64,000 bases of DNA from Lutibaculum sp963816555 (GCA_963816555.1 CAWFLD010000004.1:434001-498000), one strand, 5' to 3'. Positions 19,130 to 29,590 are shown, counted from the stretch's first letter. A program made the numbers and translations. Notes: generated from the sequence alone by a model not told the origin.

Positions 19130-19498
19130 ATGACGACGCCGCGCCTGTCCGGCATCACCACCCTCGCCGCTCTTCTCTTCGCCGCCGGGGCCGCTCACGC
19201 CCAGACCTATCAGGCGGCGGGTGACGATTCCCTCAACGTGCCGCCCCTGAACATGACGGTCGGCGAGCTCGACGGCCTGCCGCTCCGCAACGCCGACGGG
19301 CAGAGGGTCGGCGAGGTCGAGGACGTGCTGGTGCGCGACGGCACGCCGGCGGCCCTGGCGGTCGAGGTCGGCGGCTTCCTCGGCATCGGCGACGAGACGG
19401 TGGTCGTGCCGCTCGGCCACCTGTCCGCGGGAAGCGGCTTCCTGACGACCGACATGACGGAGGACGAGCTCGAGGCGCTGCCCGAGTGGGAGGATTGA
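19130..19498 (+). CDS. Exported PRC-barrel domain protein
   Basis: 122 residues. Signal peptide MTTPRLSGITTLAALLFAAG with cleavage after AHAQ; mature part contains a PRC-barrel-like stretch (LDGLPLRNADGQRVGEVEDVLV, then VEVGGFLGIGDETVVVPL) and a short acidic tail. PRC-barrel proteins are small beta domains found in photosynthetic reaction centres, RNA processing and many envelope proteins of Hyphomicrobiales. Exact role unknown. Divergent from the PH-domain gene. Confidence 0.82.
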   Translation: MTTPRLSGITTLAALLFAAGAAHAQTYQAAGDDSLNVPPLNMTVGELDGLPLRNADGQRVGEVEDVLVRDGTPAALAVEVGGFLGIGDETVVVPLGHLSAGSGFLTTDMTEDELEALPEWED

Positions 19499-19608
19499 GG
19501 CCGGTCCGCACGGCGACTTCCCGCGCCCGCTGGCGGGCGTGGAACCGGCGTGACCGAGAGCCGTTCGAATTCGCTGTGGTTCCAGCGTCGAACAGTGTGG
19601 TTCAATCC

Positions 19609-20620
19609 ATGGCAACTGGCCGTCCCGTCTGGTCGGGTCACATCCGGCTCTCGCTCGTCTCGCTGCCCGTGAAGCTCTACACGGCGACGGAAAGCAAGTC
19701 GAAGCTCTCCTTCCACCAGATCCACGAGCCCTCCGGCAAGCGGATCCGCTACGAGAAGGTCGTGCCGGGCGTCGGCGCCGTCGACACCGACGAGATCATC
19801 AAGGGCTTCGAGATCGAGAAGGACGAGTACGTCCTCCTGAGCCAGGAGGAGATCGACGACATGAAGCTCGAGGCCAAGAAGACGCTCGAGCTCGTGCAGT
19901 TCGTCGACCAGTCCGAGATCGACCCGATCTATTTCGACCGCCCCTACTACGTTGTGCCCGACGACGACCTGGCCGAGGACGCCTTCCGGGTCGTGCGCGA
20001 CGCGCTGAGGAAGCAGAAGAAGGTCGGGCTCGGCCAGATCGTGATGCGCGGGCGGTCCTACATCGCGCGCGCTCAAGCCGTGCTCGAAGGGCATGATCCT
20101 GGAGACGCTGCGCTTCGAGGAGGAGCTGCGACGCTCCGACCAGTTCTTCGCCCCCATCAGCGACCAGAAGTCCGACGACCAGCTCCTGAACCTCGCGGAG
20201 GAGCTGATCGAGCGCAACTCGAAGCCCTTCGACCCCTCCCTCTTCAAGGACCAGTACACGGCGGCGCTGCGCGAGCTGATCGAGAAGAAGGCCGACGGCA
20301 AGACCGGCCGCCTGACGACCGCCGACGAGGGCGAGGACCGCGGCACGAACGTCGTCAACCTGATGGACGCGCTGAAGAAGAGCCTCGGCGACGACCAGAA
20401 GAAGACGGGCTCGGGATCGAAATCCTCGTCCGGCGGCAGCCGCAAGTCGTCGGGCACGTCGTCGTCGGCCAAGTCGGCGCAGTCCGGCTCGTCTTCGGGC
20501 TCGAAGTCCTCCGCCGCCAAGTCCTCTGCTTCCAAGTCCTCCGCTTCCAAGTCCTCCGGCTCGAAATCGACCGGCGGCAAGGGCGGGGCCTCGAAAGGGC
20601 GCGGATCCAAGGCCGCGTAA
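19609..20620 (+). CDS. ku: Non-homologous end-joining protein Ku (one frameshift)
   Basis: About 335 residues after repair. Ku binds double-strand DNA ends as a homodimer ring and recruits LigD. The N-terminus PVWSGHIRLSLVSLPVKLY, the VPGVGAVDTDEIIKGFEI region and the ETLRFEEELRR helix are typical. The frame breaks in a GC run at about 20,064-20,072; restoring one GC gives the conserved LKPCSKGMILETLR continuation. The last 65 residues are a Ser/Lys/Gly-rich tail with repeated KSSAS units, likely unstructured and DNA-binding. Stop is 3 bases before ligD, an operonic arrangement. Confidence 0.93.
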
Positions 20621-20623
20621 GCC

Positions 20624-23300
20624 ATGGCGGACAAGCTCGACACCTACCGCCGGAAGCGCGACTTCTCGAAGACGGAAGAGCCGCAGGGCAAGGGCAAGCA
20701 GCCGACAGACGGCTTCTTCATCGTGCAGAAGCACGACGCCACCCGGCTGCACTACGACTTCCGCATCGCCCTCGACGGCGTGCTCGTGAGCTGGGCCGTG
20801 ACCAAGGGCCCGAGCTTCGACACCCACGACAAGCGCCTCGCCGTGCGCACCGAGGACCATCCGCTCGACTACGCCGGCTTCGAGGGCACGATCCCGAAGG
20901 GCGAGTATGGCGGCGGCACCGTCATGCTGTGGGACCGCGGCGCCTACGAGGCGGTCGAGGACCCGCGCAAGGGCCTCGAGGAGGGCATGCTCAAGCTCAG
21001 CCTCGACGGCGAGCGCCTGAAGGGCCGGTTCGCGCTGGTGCGCATGAAGCCCCGCAAGGGCGAGAAGCGCGAGAACTGGCTGATGATCAAGGAGAAGGAC
21101 GAGGAGGTCGATCCCGACAAGGACATCACGGCGTGGGACACCTCCGTCTCGACCGGCCGCACGATGGACGAGATCGCCGCGCACGCGCCGGAGAAGAAGA
21201 AGGGCTCCTCCGGCAGCTCGGGAAAGCAGAAGTCGTCGTCGAAGACGGCGGCCAAGAGGCAGCCCCCGGCCGCGCGCAGGACGACGTCCGCCAAACCCGG
21301 TGCCACGTCCGGGACGAAGTCCGGCCTGCCGGCCTTCGTCAAGCCGCAGCTGGCCACCCTCGTCGACGCGGCGCCCGAGGGCGAGGGCTGGCTGCACGAG
21401 GTGAAGTATGACGGCTACCGGCTGATCGTCGCCGCCGACGGCGACGACGTCGCCTGCTACACGCGCTCGGGGCAGGACTGGACGGAGAAGTTTCCCGCGA
21501 TCGTCAGGGGCGTGAAGAAGCTCGCAGCTGCACGGCGCGCTGCTCGACGGCGAGGCCGTGGTCGCCGACGCGGACGGCCGCACCGATTTCGGCTCGCTGC
21601 AGCAGGCGCTGTCGGAGGGCGGCCCGATCTCCTACTTCGTGTTCGACCTGCTGGCGATCGGCGGCCGCGACCTCCGCGACCTGCCGCTGACCGAGCGCAA
21701 GGCGGAGCTCGCCTCGCTGGTGCCGAAGGGCGGCCGCGGCCCCGTCTACTATTCCGACCACGTCGAGGGCCACGGCGACAAGATGGCCGGCAACGCCTGC
21801 CGGCAGGGCCTCGAGGGCATCGTCTCCAAGCGCGCGGACGCGCCCTACCGCTCGACCCGCAGCCGAAGCTGGCTGAAGATCAAGTGCGTGAAGCAGCAGG
21901 AGTTCGTGATCTGCGGCTACACGCCCTCGACCAAGCGCCGCTTCTCCTCGATCATCCTCGGCGTCTGGGAGGGCGACGAGCTGCGCTACTCCGGCCGCGT
22001 CGGCACGGGCTTCGACGACGAGACGCTCGACCGGCTGGCCGGGAAGTTCGAGAAGCTCGAGCGCAAGACGCCGCCGGTGACGCCCGTGCCCTCCGACATC
22101 AGGCGCAAGGCGAAGTGGCTGACGCCCGAGCTCGTCGCCGAGATCCGCTTCACCGAGGTCACGCGCGACGGCTCGGTGCGCCACGGCGTCTTCCTCGGCC
22201 TGCGCGAGGACAAGCCCGCCCGCGAGATCGGCCGCGAGACCGCACAGCCGCTCGAAGAGGCCGAGGCCGGCAAGGAAGCGCCGAAGACGAGCCGCTCCGG
22301 GAAAGGCGCGGCGAAGGCGAAGACCGGGGCGAAGACGGCGGCGAAGGCATCGTCGTCCTCCTCCTCCCCGGCCTCCTCGTCTTCGCGCCGCGCGTCGGGC
22401 GGCGACACGGTCGCCGGCGTCAAGCTGAGCCATCCCGACCGCGTGCTCTTTCCCTCGATGGACGTGACGAAGCGCGACCTTGCGGACTATTTCGACGCGG
22501 TCGCCGACGCCATGCTGCCGCATCTCGACGACCGCGCGGTCAGCCTCGTGCGCTGCCCGGACGGGCGCAGCAAGCAGTGCTTCTTCCAGAAGCACGTCAA
22601 CAAGGGCACCCCCGCCTCCTTCGGCTCCGTCGAGATCCCGGAGAAGGACGGCTCGACCGAATCCTACATCACCATCCCGACCCGCGAGGCGCTCGTCGCC
22701 TGCGCCCAGATCGGCGCGCTGGAGCTGCATCTGTGGGGCAGCCGCGCCGACCGGCTGGAGCAGCCGGACCGGATCGTCTTCGACCTCGACCCCGCCGAGG
22801 ACCTGCCCTTCGACGAGGTGAAGGCGGCCGCCCGCGACATCGCCGGCATACTGGAGGAAGGCGGGCTGACGAGCTTCCCCCTCGTGACGGGCGGCAAGGG
22901 GCTGCACCTCGTCGTGCCGGTCACCCGTCGGCACGAATGGCCGGCCGTCACCGGCTTCGCCAAGGACTTCGCGCAGAAGATCGCCGAGATCGACCGCTCG
23001 CGCTTCGTCGCCACGATGACCAAGGCGAAGCGCAAGGGCCGCATCTTCATCGACCATTTCCGCAACCAGCGCGGCTCCACGGCGATCTGCCCCTACTCGC
23101 CCCGGGCCCGCGAGGGCGCCCCCGTGGCCACGCCCATCGCCTGGGACGAGCTCGACGACCTGAAGAGCGCCAACGGCTTCCACTTCGCCGACGTGATCAG
23201 GCGCGTCGACGGGACCGACCCGTGGCCCGGCTACGCGAAGACGCGCCAGGGCCTGACGAAGACGGGGCTGAAGCGCATCGGCCTCGAGCTGGCGGAGTAG
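20624..23300 (+). CDS. ligD: ATP-dependent DNA ligase LigD (one frameshift)
   Basis: About 892 residues after repair, arranged PE-LIG-POL as in Pseudomonas. The 3'-phosphoesterase domain comes first (HDATRLHYDFRI; EGTIPKGEYGGGTV), then a Lys/Ser-rich linker, the ligase domain with nucleophile Lys261 in EVKYDGYRL, a second Lys/Ala/Ser linker and the primase-polymerase domain with the DLDP metal motif in IVFDLDPAEDLPF. The frame breaks at about 21,523-21,526 just after VKKLA and resumes at LHGALLDGEAVV; restoring one GC repairs it. Works with Ku to fill, trim and seal broken ends. Confidence 0.93.
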
Positions 23301-23441
23301 CCCGGCGCCGCCATCGGCAAAAAACATGGTTAATTTTGTGTGCACCCCGCCGGAGCCGTCACTACATTGACCGGCGGGGACTGGCGTCGGCCGAGCAATT
23401 CCGCGTGGGCGACGGGGCATCCGTGACGTCGTTTTCGGAGG

Positions 23442-25457
23442 ATGCGGCCCATGCTGCGGATGGCGGCCATCGTGCTGTTCGCGTTGATCGGCGTCATGGG
23501 CTTTGCCCCCGAGATCGCCCTGTCGCTGGCCGGGCGCAGCTCGATCGCGGCCGACCTGCCGGACGAGAGCGAGCTGCCCGCGCTGCTCGGCTCCTGCCAG
23601 ATCACCTCCGAGTTCGGCTTCGAGACGGCGCTGTGCCCGCAGGCGCACGGGGCCCAGGACTTCTCGCCGAACCTCTACGCCGCGCTCGTGGCCTCCGAGG
23701 ACAGCCGCTTCCTGTCGCATGGCGGGGTCGATCCCGTCGCCGTGTTCCGCGCCGCGCTCGGCCTGTTCAGCCTCAAGCAGCCGAGCGGCGGCAGCACGAT
23801 CACCCAGCAGCTCGCCCGCACGCTGCTCCTCGACCGCGGCGGCCGCTACACGCGCAAGCTGCGCGAATGGGTGCTCGCCCGCCGGATCGAGCACGTCGAG
23901 ACGAAGTCCGACATCCTGACCGCCTACCTCAACGTCGCGCCGCAGGGCCACGGCCTGTTCGGCTTCGACGCGGCCGCGCGCTACTACCTCGGCAAGAGCG
24001 CGAAAGACCTGTCGGTGGCGGAGGCGGCCCTCCTCGTCTCCATGCTGCCGCGGCCCATACGCGACCCCTCGGCCGCGCCGGAGGACGCCTACCGCGCCAC
24101 GCTCGACCGCATCGCCCTGATGCGGCGGCAGCAGTTCATCACGGCGGACGAGGCGGCGCAGGCCGGCCGGGAGGCGCACCGGCTCCTCCTCGGCGGCGGC
24201 CTGCCGAAGGTCCCGGCCGCGACCCGCGACAGCGCCCGCCATCCCTTCGAATATCGCCGGGTGCGCGACCTGGCCCGGCAGGAGCTCGAGGCGCGCGGCA
24301 TCGCCCCGGACGAGGCGACGCGCATCTTCGTCACGCTCGACCCGCGCTTCCAGGCGTGGGCCGACGCGGCGACGGCGGCGCATCCCGACGGCTATGCCGC
24401 CGCGTCGCTCTTCATGTCGCCGTCGGGCCGGGTGCTCGCGGTCTCCGGCACGGATTACGGCGCCTCGCAGTTCAACGCCGCCTTCCAGGCCCGCCGCTCG
24501 CTCGGCTCGATCGGCAAGGTGCCGCTCTACATCCTCGCCCACGAGCGGCCCTCCCTCCTGCGCCGCAGCTTCTCGACCGCCCCCATCAAGGGCAGCTGGC
24601 CGAACGAGCCGAGCGGCTGGTGCCGCGGCGAGATGCGGCTCCTGAGCGCGCTCGCCCGGTCCTGCAACCGCCCCTTCACCCGCCTCGCCGGCATGATGCC
24701 CGACCGGGCCGGCGAGTTCGTGCGCGCGGCCGGCCTCTACCCGCCGGACAACCCGCTGCTGACGCCGCTCGGCGGCGTGCACGGCAACCTGCTGTCGGCC
24801 ACCCGCCTCTTCGCCGCGATCGCCAATGGCGGCGACCTCGTCGAGCCGACCGCCCTCGTTGCGGTTGCGCGACCGGGCGGCGCCGTGACGCTCATCGCCC
24901 CCGACCCGCCGCGCCGGCTGATGTCGCAGGAGGTGGCCCGCGCCGTCGCGCTCGACCTGCGCACGCCGGTGACGCTGAAGGGCGGCACGGCGCGGCGCGC
25001 CGCGAGCCCCACGCGCTCCGCCCACGTCTCCGGCAAGACCGGCACCAGCGACGAGAACCGCGACGCCTGGTTCGTCGGCTTCACCAACGACTTCGTCGGC
25101 GGCATCTGGGCCTACCGCACCGGCGGCGCCGCGCGGCCCGCCCATGGCGGCGGCTATCCGGCGGCGCAGTTCGGCCGGATCGTCGACCGCTACTGGATCC
25201 CCAGGAACGCCGAGGCCGCCAGCGGCCCGCCGGCCTTCGCCGATCTGCCGCAGGCCGTCGTCTTCCGCTGGACGCGCACCCGCTTCGCCAATCTCGCGGA
25301 GGAATGGACGCGGCCCGTGGGCTCGCTCGCCCTCCTCCTCATCGCGCTTCTCCTCGCGCGGCCCTGGGACTGGACCCTGCGCCCGCCCCGCTGGAGCCTT
25401 GCCGGCCGCGGCGAGATCGAGCCCGAGGCCGAGCTGATCGCGGGGATGAGGCCGTAG
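23442..25457 (+). CDS. Bifunctional penicillin-binding protein 1C-type murein synthase
   Basis: 671 residues. N-terminal membrane anchor, then a GT51 glycosyltransferase domain (ASEDSRFLSHGGVDP and GGSTITQQLARTLLL), followed by a transpeptidase domain with SIGK, SCN and KTGT motifs in order. Makes and cross-links peptidoglycan in the periplasm. A C-terminal hydrophobic segment (SLALLLIALLLARPW) is present where many class A enzymes have none. The transpeptidase domain is shorter than in PBP1A, and the sequence lacks an OB insertion, which is why PBP1C is preferred. ATG 23442 follows a GGAG site. Confidence 0.88.
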   Translation: MRPMLRMAAIVLFALIGVMGFAPEIALSLAGRSSIAADLPDESELPALLGSCQITSEFGFETALCPQAHGAQDFSPNLYAALVASEDSRFLSHGGVDPVAVFRAALGLFSLKQPSGGSTITQQLARTLLLDRGGRYTRKLREWVLARRIEHVETKSDILTAYLNVAPQGHGLFGFDAAARYYLGKSAKDLSVAEAALLVSMLPRPIRDPSAAPEDAYRATLDRIALMRRQQFITADEAAQAGREAHRLLLGGGLPKVPAATRDSARHPFEYRRVRDLARQELEARGIAPDEATRIFVTLDPRFQAWADAATAAHPDGYAAASLFMSPSGRVLAVSGTDYGASQFNAAFQARRSLGSIGKVPLYILAHERPSLLRRSFSTAPIKGSWPNEPSGWCRGEMRLLSALARSCNRPFTRLAGMMPDRAGEFVRAAGLYPPDNPLLTPLGGVHGNLLSATRLFAAIANGGDLVEPTALVAVARPGGAVTLIAPDPPRRLMSQEVARAVALDLRTPVTLKGGTARRAASPTRSAHVSGKTGTSDENRDAWFVGFTNDFVGGIWAYRTGGAARPAHGGGYPAAQFGRIVDRYWIPRNAEAASGPPAFADLPQAVVFRWTRTRFANLAEEWTRPVGSLALLLIALLLARPWDWTLRPPRWSLAGRGEIEPEAELIAGMRP

Positions 25458-25558
25458 TCGGGGGCCGGCGGCAGACCCCCAGAGTCCGTCGGCGGGCGGC
25501 CCTGCGGTGCCCGAAGGCGAGCCTCCGGCGTCGCCGGATTCCCGCGCCGGACCACTCC

Positions 25559-26296
25559 TCAGTCCTGCGCGGTCGGTCGTACGACGATGCTGCCGATTTC
25601 GACGTCTTCGGGCTGCTCGATCGCAAAGGCGATGGCGCGGGCGATGGCGTCGGGCGAGATCGCGAGCTCGTCCCTTCTCTTCTGGACCGCCGCCCTCGCC
25701 TCCGCATCGGCGATCGAAGCGTCCGCGAAGGTCGTATCGATGAAGCCGGGCGACACCTCCGTCACCCGCAGGTGCGGCCCGGCTTCCTGGCGCAACGCCT
25801 CGGTGGCCGTGCGAAGGGCGTTCTTGGTCGCCGCGTAGACGCCCATGGTCGGAACGATCTTGAGACCCGCAGTCGAGAGAACGTTGACCACATGGCCCTT
25901 CTGCTGGCGCCCGAACACCGGCAGCGCCGCCGCGATCCCGTAGAGCGTGCCGCGCAGGTTCACGTCGATCATCGCATCCCAGTCGTCCACGCGCAGCGCG
26001 TCGAAGCGGGAGATCGGACCGATGCCGGCGTTGTTCACGATCACGTCCAGGCGCCCGAACCGTTCGCAGGCGCGTGCGACCAGGGCCTCGAGATCGCGCC
26101 GCCGGGTCACGTCCGTGACGCCGAACACCGCCTCGCCGCCGGCGGCCTCGATCTCCTCCGCAACCGAGACGAGCTCCGGCTCGCTGCGCGCCCCTAGCAC
26201 GAGACGCGCGCCCCGGGCGGCCAGGTGAAGGGCGGTCGCCCGCCCGATGCCGCGCCCGGCCCCGGTGACAGCGACGATCTTGTCTTGGATGGACAT
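25559..26296 (-). CDS. Short-chain dehydrogenase/reductase
   Basis: 245 residues, classical SDR. TGAGRGIG nucleotide loop near residue 10, NNAG, catalytic Ser in NVLSTAG, Tyr and Lys in YAATK, and PGFIDTTF. The enzyme should use NAD(P)H for a keto/alcohol reaction of unknown substrate. ATG 26294-26296 is chosen over upstream ATGs because GGGAG lies 7 bases before it. It is divergent from the AraC-type gene, a frequent regulator-target layout. Confidence 0.9.
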   Translation of the reverse strand: MSIQDKIVAVTGAGRGIGRATALHLAARGARLVLGARSEPELVSVAEEIEAAGGEAVFGVTDVTRRRDLEALVARACERFGRLDVIVNNAGIGPISRFDALRVDDWDAMIDVNLRGTLYGIAAALPVFGRQQKGHVVNVLSTAGLKIVPTMGVYAATKNALRTATEALRQEAGPHLRVTEVSPGFIDTTFADASIADAEARAAVQKRRDELAISPDAIARAIAFAIEQPEDVEIGSIVVRPTAQD

Positions 26297-26398
26297 GGAG
26301 GGCTCCCGCATCGGATGGTGCATTCCGCCAAACTATGACGCACCGGCTGGCGCTTCCATGCGCGAAGCGCCGGACTTTTGTCGCGATCGGCCAGATCC

Positions 26399-27292
26399 AT
26401 GTGCGATCCTTTCTCCGACGTCCTCGCCGTTCTCGGAACCAGGAGCGTGCGCGGGACCAGCCTCGAAGCGGACGGCGCCTGGGCGCTCTCGTTCGACGGC
26501 GGGGCGCGGCTGAAGTTCGTCGCGGTACTTCAGGGCCAGTGCTGGCTTACGCTCCCCGACCAACCGCCGGAAGCGCTGACCGCGGGCGACGTCGTCCTCC
26601 TGAGCGACACGCGCTACGCGGTGGCGAGCGACCCGGCGCTCGTGCCTGCCGACGGCATGACCCTCTACGCCCAGCCGGACCGAAACACGGTCCGCCTCGG
26701 CAATGGCTGTGAAACCATCATGATCGGCGGGGGCAGCGGCTTCGTGGAGGGATGCGCCTCGTTCGTCCTGGATGCGCTGCCTCGATTCCTGCGGATCGAC
26801 CAGCACTCGCCCCGCGCCGAGGCCGTCAGCCGAACCCTCACGTCCCTGCACGAGGAAATGCACCGGGGCGCGATCGGAAGCGCGCTGGTCGCCGAGCGGC
26901 TGGCGGACGTCCTCGTGGTCGAGGCGGTCCGGGCCTATGTCGCGACAGGGTCCGCGGGACGCGTCGGCTGGATCACCGCCTTGGCCGATCCGAAGATCGG
27001 CGAGGCGATCAGGCTGATGCATGGCGACGTCGCGCGCCGCTGGACCGTCCCGATGCTCGCGCGGGAGGTCGGAATGTCCCGCTCGGCGCTGAACCAGCGC
27101 TTTTCGCAACGGGTCGGCATGCCGCCGCTCGCCTACCTGACGCGCTGGCGGATGCTGCTCGCGCAGCGGAAGCTGGCGACGGGCGAGCCTGTCGCGACGG
27201 TGGGCGCGGACGTCGGCTACACATCCCAGAGCGCCTTCGCCAATGCCTTCAAGCGCACGATGGGCCGTACCCCGCGTCACGCGCCGCGCTGA
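26399..27292 (+). CDS. AraC family transcriptional regulator with cupin_6 domain
   Basis: 297 residues. The first half is a cupin_6-type ligand domain (LKFVAVLQGQCWLTLPDQP, LTAGDVVLLSDTRYAV); the second is a double helix-turn-helix: WTVPMLAREVGMSRSALNQRF and PVATVGADVGYTSQSAFANAF. Such proteins usually activate the adjacent divergent gene, here the SDR, across a 100-base gap. ATG 26399 is used; an upstream ATG would extend into the promoter. Confidence 0.9.
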   Translation: MCDPFSDVLAVLGTRSVRGTSLEADGAWALSFDGGARLKFVAVLQGQCWLTLPDQPPEALTAGDVVLLSDTRYAVASDPALVPADGMTLYAQPDRNTVRLGNGCETIMIGGGSGFVEGCASFVLDALPRFLRIDQHSPRAEAVSRTLTSLHEEMHRGAIGSALVAERLADVLVVEAVRAYVATGSAGRVGWITALADPKIGEAIRLMHGDVARRWTVPMLAREVGMSRSALNQRFSQRVGMPPLAYLTRWRMLLAQRKLATGEPVATVGADVGYTSQSAFANAFKRTMGRTPRHAPR

Positions 27293-27398
27293 CGGTGACG
27301 GCGCCGTCGGCCGCCGGGAGGGGACGCTCGGGGCGATGTTGCCCGATGCGGCGCGGGGGCTATCTACACCGGGCCAACGACCTCAACGCGCCGGGCTC

Positions 27399-28991
27399 AT
27401 GCATCGATACATACCCTTCGTCCTGATCGCGGCCGCCGCGGTCCTCGCTCTCGTCGCGGCGGCCGCGTGGAGCTGGCACTGGCTGTGGCTGTTCGCGCTG
27501 CTCGTGCCCCTCGTCGTGCTGGGCGCCCGCGACATGCTTCAGAAGCAGCACACGCTGATGCGCCTCTATCCCGTCAGCGCGCATGTCCGCTGGTTCTTCG
27601 AATGGCTGCGGCCGTTCCTGCGCGAGTACCTCTTCGACAGCGACCACGAGGGGCGGCCCTACAGCCACAACCAGCGCGCGCTCGTCTATCGCCGCGCCAA
27701 GAACGTGGAGAGCGCCGAGGCCTTCGGCACGGAGATGGACCTGCACTCGCCGCGCTACGAGTGGATCAACCATTCGATCCAGGCCTCCCACGTGCACGGC
27801 CATCCGCGCGTCAGGATCGGCGGCGAGGCCTGCAAGAAGCCCTACGACGCCTCCGTCCTCAACATTTCCGCCATGAGCTTCGGCTCGCTCAGCGCTCGCG
27901 CCGTGGAGGCGCTGAACCTCGGCGCGAAGATGGGCGACTTCTACCAGGACACCGGCGAAGGGGGGCTCTCGCCCTATCACCTGAAGCACGGCGGCGACAT
28001 CGTCTGGGAGATCGGCACGGGATATTTCGGCTGCCGCACCCCGGACGGCCGCTTCGATCCGGAGAAGTTCGCCGACAAGGCGGCCGACGACCGGGTGAAG
28101 ATGGTCGAGATCAAGCTGAGCCAGGGCGCCAAGCCCGGCCACGGCGGCCTCCTGCCCGGTGCCAAGGTCACGCCCGAGATCGCCGAGGTGCGGGGCGTGC
28201 CGGTGGGCGAGGACGTCCTGTCGCCGGCCTCGCATTCCGCCTTCGACACGCCGGTGGGGCTGCTCGAATACGTGGCGCGGCTGCGCGAGCTGAGCGGCGG
28301 CAAGCCGGTCGGCTTCAAGCTGTGCATCGGGCACCGCTGGGAGTTCCTGGCGATCACCAAGGCGATGCTCCAGACCGGCATCACGCCCGACTTCATCGTG
28401 ATCGACGGCGCCGAGGGCGGCACCGGCGCGGCGCCGGCGGAGCTGTCGGACCACGTCGGCACGCCGCTGCGCGAGGGGCTGGTCTTCGCGGTGAACTGCC
28501 TGCTCGGAACGGGCCTGCGCGACAAGGTGAGGCTCGCGGCCTCGGGCAAGATCTACGACGGGCATTCGATGGCGGCGAACCTGGCGCTCGGCGCCGACTG
28601 GTGCAACGCCGGGCGCGCCTTCATGTTCTCGGCCGGCTGCGTGCAGACCAAGAAGTGCCACACCGACCGCTGCCCCACCGGCGTCGCCACCCAGAACAGG
28701 CTGCGCCAGAAGGGTCTCGTGGTTTCCGACAAGGCGCCCCGCGCCTACCAGTTCCACCGCAACACGGTGCAGGCCCTGATGCAGTATGTCGGCGTCGCCG
28801 GGCTGCACCACCCCTCCGAGCTCGAGCCCCGGCACCTCCGGATCCGGACCGACGAGAACACGGTGCGCTCGGCCGACACGTTCTACGAGTTCCTGGAGCC
28901 CCGCGCCCTGATCGACGCACCCGAGGAGACGAGCCTCGCCCGCTGGTGGGCGATGGCCGACGCCGACAGCTTCGCCCCGCGCCCCGCCTGA
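27399..28991 (+). CDS. FMN-binding glutamate synthase family protein
   Basis: 530 residues. Two N-terminal hydrophobic segments anchor it in the inner membrane, then a GltB-like FMN/Fe-S barrel: NISAMSFGSLSARAVEALN, GEGGLSPYHLKHGGDIVWEIG, KPGHGGLLPGAKV, VIDGAEGGTGAAP and the cysteine cluster GCVQTKKCHTDRCPTGVAT. It lacks the amidotransferase domain of true GltB, so glutamine-dependent glutamate synthesis is unlikely for this chain alone. Substrate unknown. Confidence 0.9.
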   Translation: MHRYIPFVLIAAAAVLALVAAAAWSWHWLWLFALLVPLVVLGARDMLQKQHTLMRLYPVSAHVRWFFEWLRPFLREYLFDSDHEGRPYSHNQRALVYRRAKNVESAEAFGTEMDLHSPRYEWINHSIQASHVHGHPRVRIGGEACKKPYDASVLNISAMSFGSLSARAVEALNLGAKMGDFYQDTGEGGLSPYHLKHGGDIVWEIGTGYFGCRTPDGRFDPEKFADKAADDRVKMVEIKLSQGAKPGHGGLLPGAKVTPEIAEVRGVPVGEDVLSPASHSAFDTPVGLLEYVARLRELSGGKPVGFKLCIGHRWEFLAITKAMLQTGITPDFIVIDGAEGGTGAAPAELSDHVGTPLREGLVFAVNCLLGTGLRDKVRLAASGKIYDGHSMAANLALGADWCNAGRAFMFSAGCVQTKKCHTDRCPTGVATQNRLRQKGLVVSDKAPRAYQFHRNTVQALMQYVGVAGLHHPSELEPRHLRIRTDENTVRSADTFYEFLEPRALIDAPEETSLARWWAMADADSFAPRPA

Positions 28992-29116
28992 GCCGCCCGC
29001 AGGACGTGGCGCAGGCGCCCGCGCGAGGTCGTGGACATCGACCGGACCGGCAGGCAATCTGCCCGCCGCCGGGAGGGCCGATCTCTCCTCTGGCGCGGCT
29101 TTCTTAGGGAGATCTC

Positions 29117-29431
29117 GTGGCAGACGCTTTCCCGCAGGGCACCGTTCACGAAGCGGCCGACGACCTTCAAGCGGCGATCGAGGCCGATCCCCGGATCCTT
29201 GCGCTCTGGACGAACCTGACGCCGCTCGGCCGCAACGAGTTCATCTGCTGGGTTGAGGATGCGAAACGGCCGGCCACGCGCCAGCGCAGGATCGCGCGGA
29301 CCTGCGAGGAGCTGCTCGAAGGACAGAAGCGGCCGTGCTGCTGGGCGGGCTGCATCCACCGCACCGACAAGGCACCGGGCCGCTGGCAACAGGCCGTGCT
29401 GATCGACGGCAAAGGGAAGAAGGGGCCGTAG
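29117..29431 (+). CDS. YdeI/OmpD-associated family protein
   Basis: 104 residues from GTG 29117 with an AGGGAG site. Shows the family core: a helix with LAIEADPRILALWTNLTPLGRNEF-like spacing and the conserved basic block CWVEDAKRPATRQRRIARTCEELLEGQ. Biochemical role unknown. It ends 4 bases before the left copy of the recJ-derived repeat, so it marks the left edge of the accessory insertion and was probably recJ's downstream neighbour before the insertion. Confidence 0.75.
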   Translation: MADAFPQGTVHEAADDLQAAIEADPRILALWTNLTPLGRNEFICWVEDAKRPATRQRRIARTCEELLEGQKRPCCWAGCIHRTDKAPGRWQQAVLIDGKGKKGP

Positions 29432-29435
29432 GCCG

Positions 29436-29483
29436 CCCCCCTCCCCCGCGGCCGGTGGGCCTCGCGATGTCGCGGACGTGCAG
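29436..29483. repeat. Left copy of 48-bp direct repeat (recJ 3' end), putative attL
   Basis: Matches 33479-33526 at 47 of 48 positions. The right copy is the true 3' end of recJ including its stop codon; this left copy, read leftward, encodes the same terminal residues LHVRDIARPTGRG. The two copies bracket the 4-kb accessory region, as expected for an element inserted at the recJ 3' end that carried a replacement end. No integrase is present between them. Confidence 0.85.
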
Positions 29484-29512
29484 TCAAATCGAAGGCAGAG
29501 CGGCGCCTGCTC

Positions 29513-29590
29513 TTATGGGCGGCAGTTTTGTGTCGCGCGCGCATCTTCGTCTGATTGCATAGCCTGCGCCATGCGCTCGCAATAAATGAC
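29513..29590 (-). pseudogene. Detached 3' end of the SEC-C/nuclease-like gene
   Basis: Read leftward from the duplicated GCAATAAATGAC, this stretch encodes VIYC followed by ERMAQAMQSDEDARATQNCRP and TAA. VIYC is also the last in-frame sequence of the large gene at 31772-33385 before the transposon. Joining them across the transposon and removing one repeat copy restores one continuous reading frame, so this is the original C-terminus cut off by transposition. Confidence 0.82.
29579..29590. repeat. Left 12-bp direct repeat flanking the transposon
   Basis: GCAATAAATGAC occurs here and at 31772-31783, immediately outside (and on the right, overlapping) the terminal inverted repeats. It contains the target-site duplication. 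IS1595 elements normally duplicate 8 bp, so part of the 12-bp match may be chance or belong to the element end. Confidence 0.8.

Noticed and set aside
21504..25145. Leftward open frame of about 1,210 codons opposite ligD and the PBP gene
   Set aside because: Shadow of two strongly recognised genes; no motif or ribosome site.
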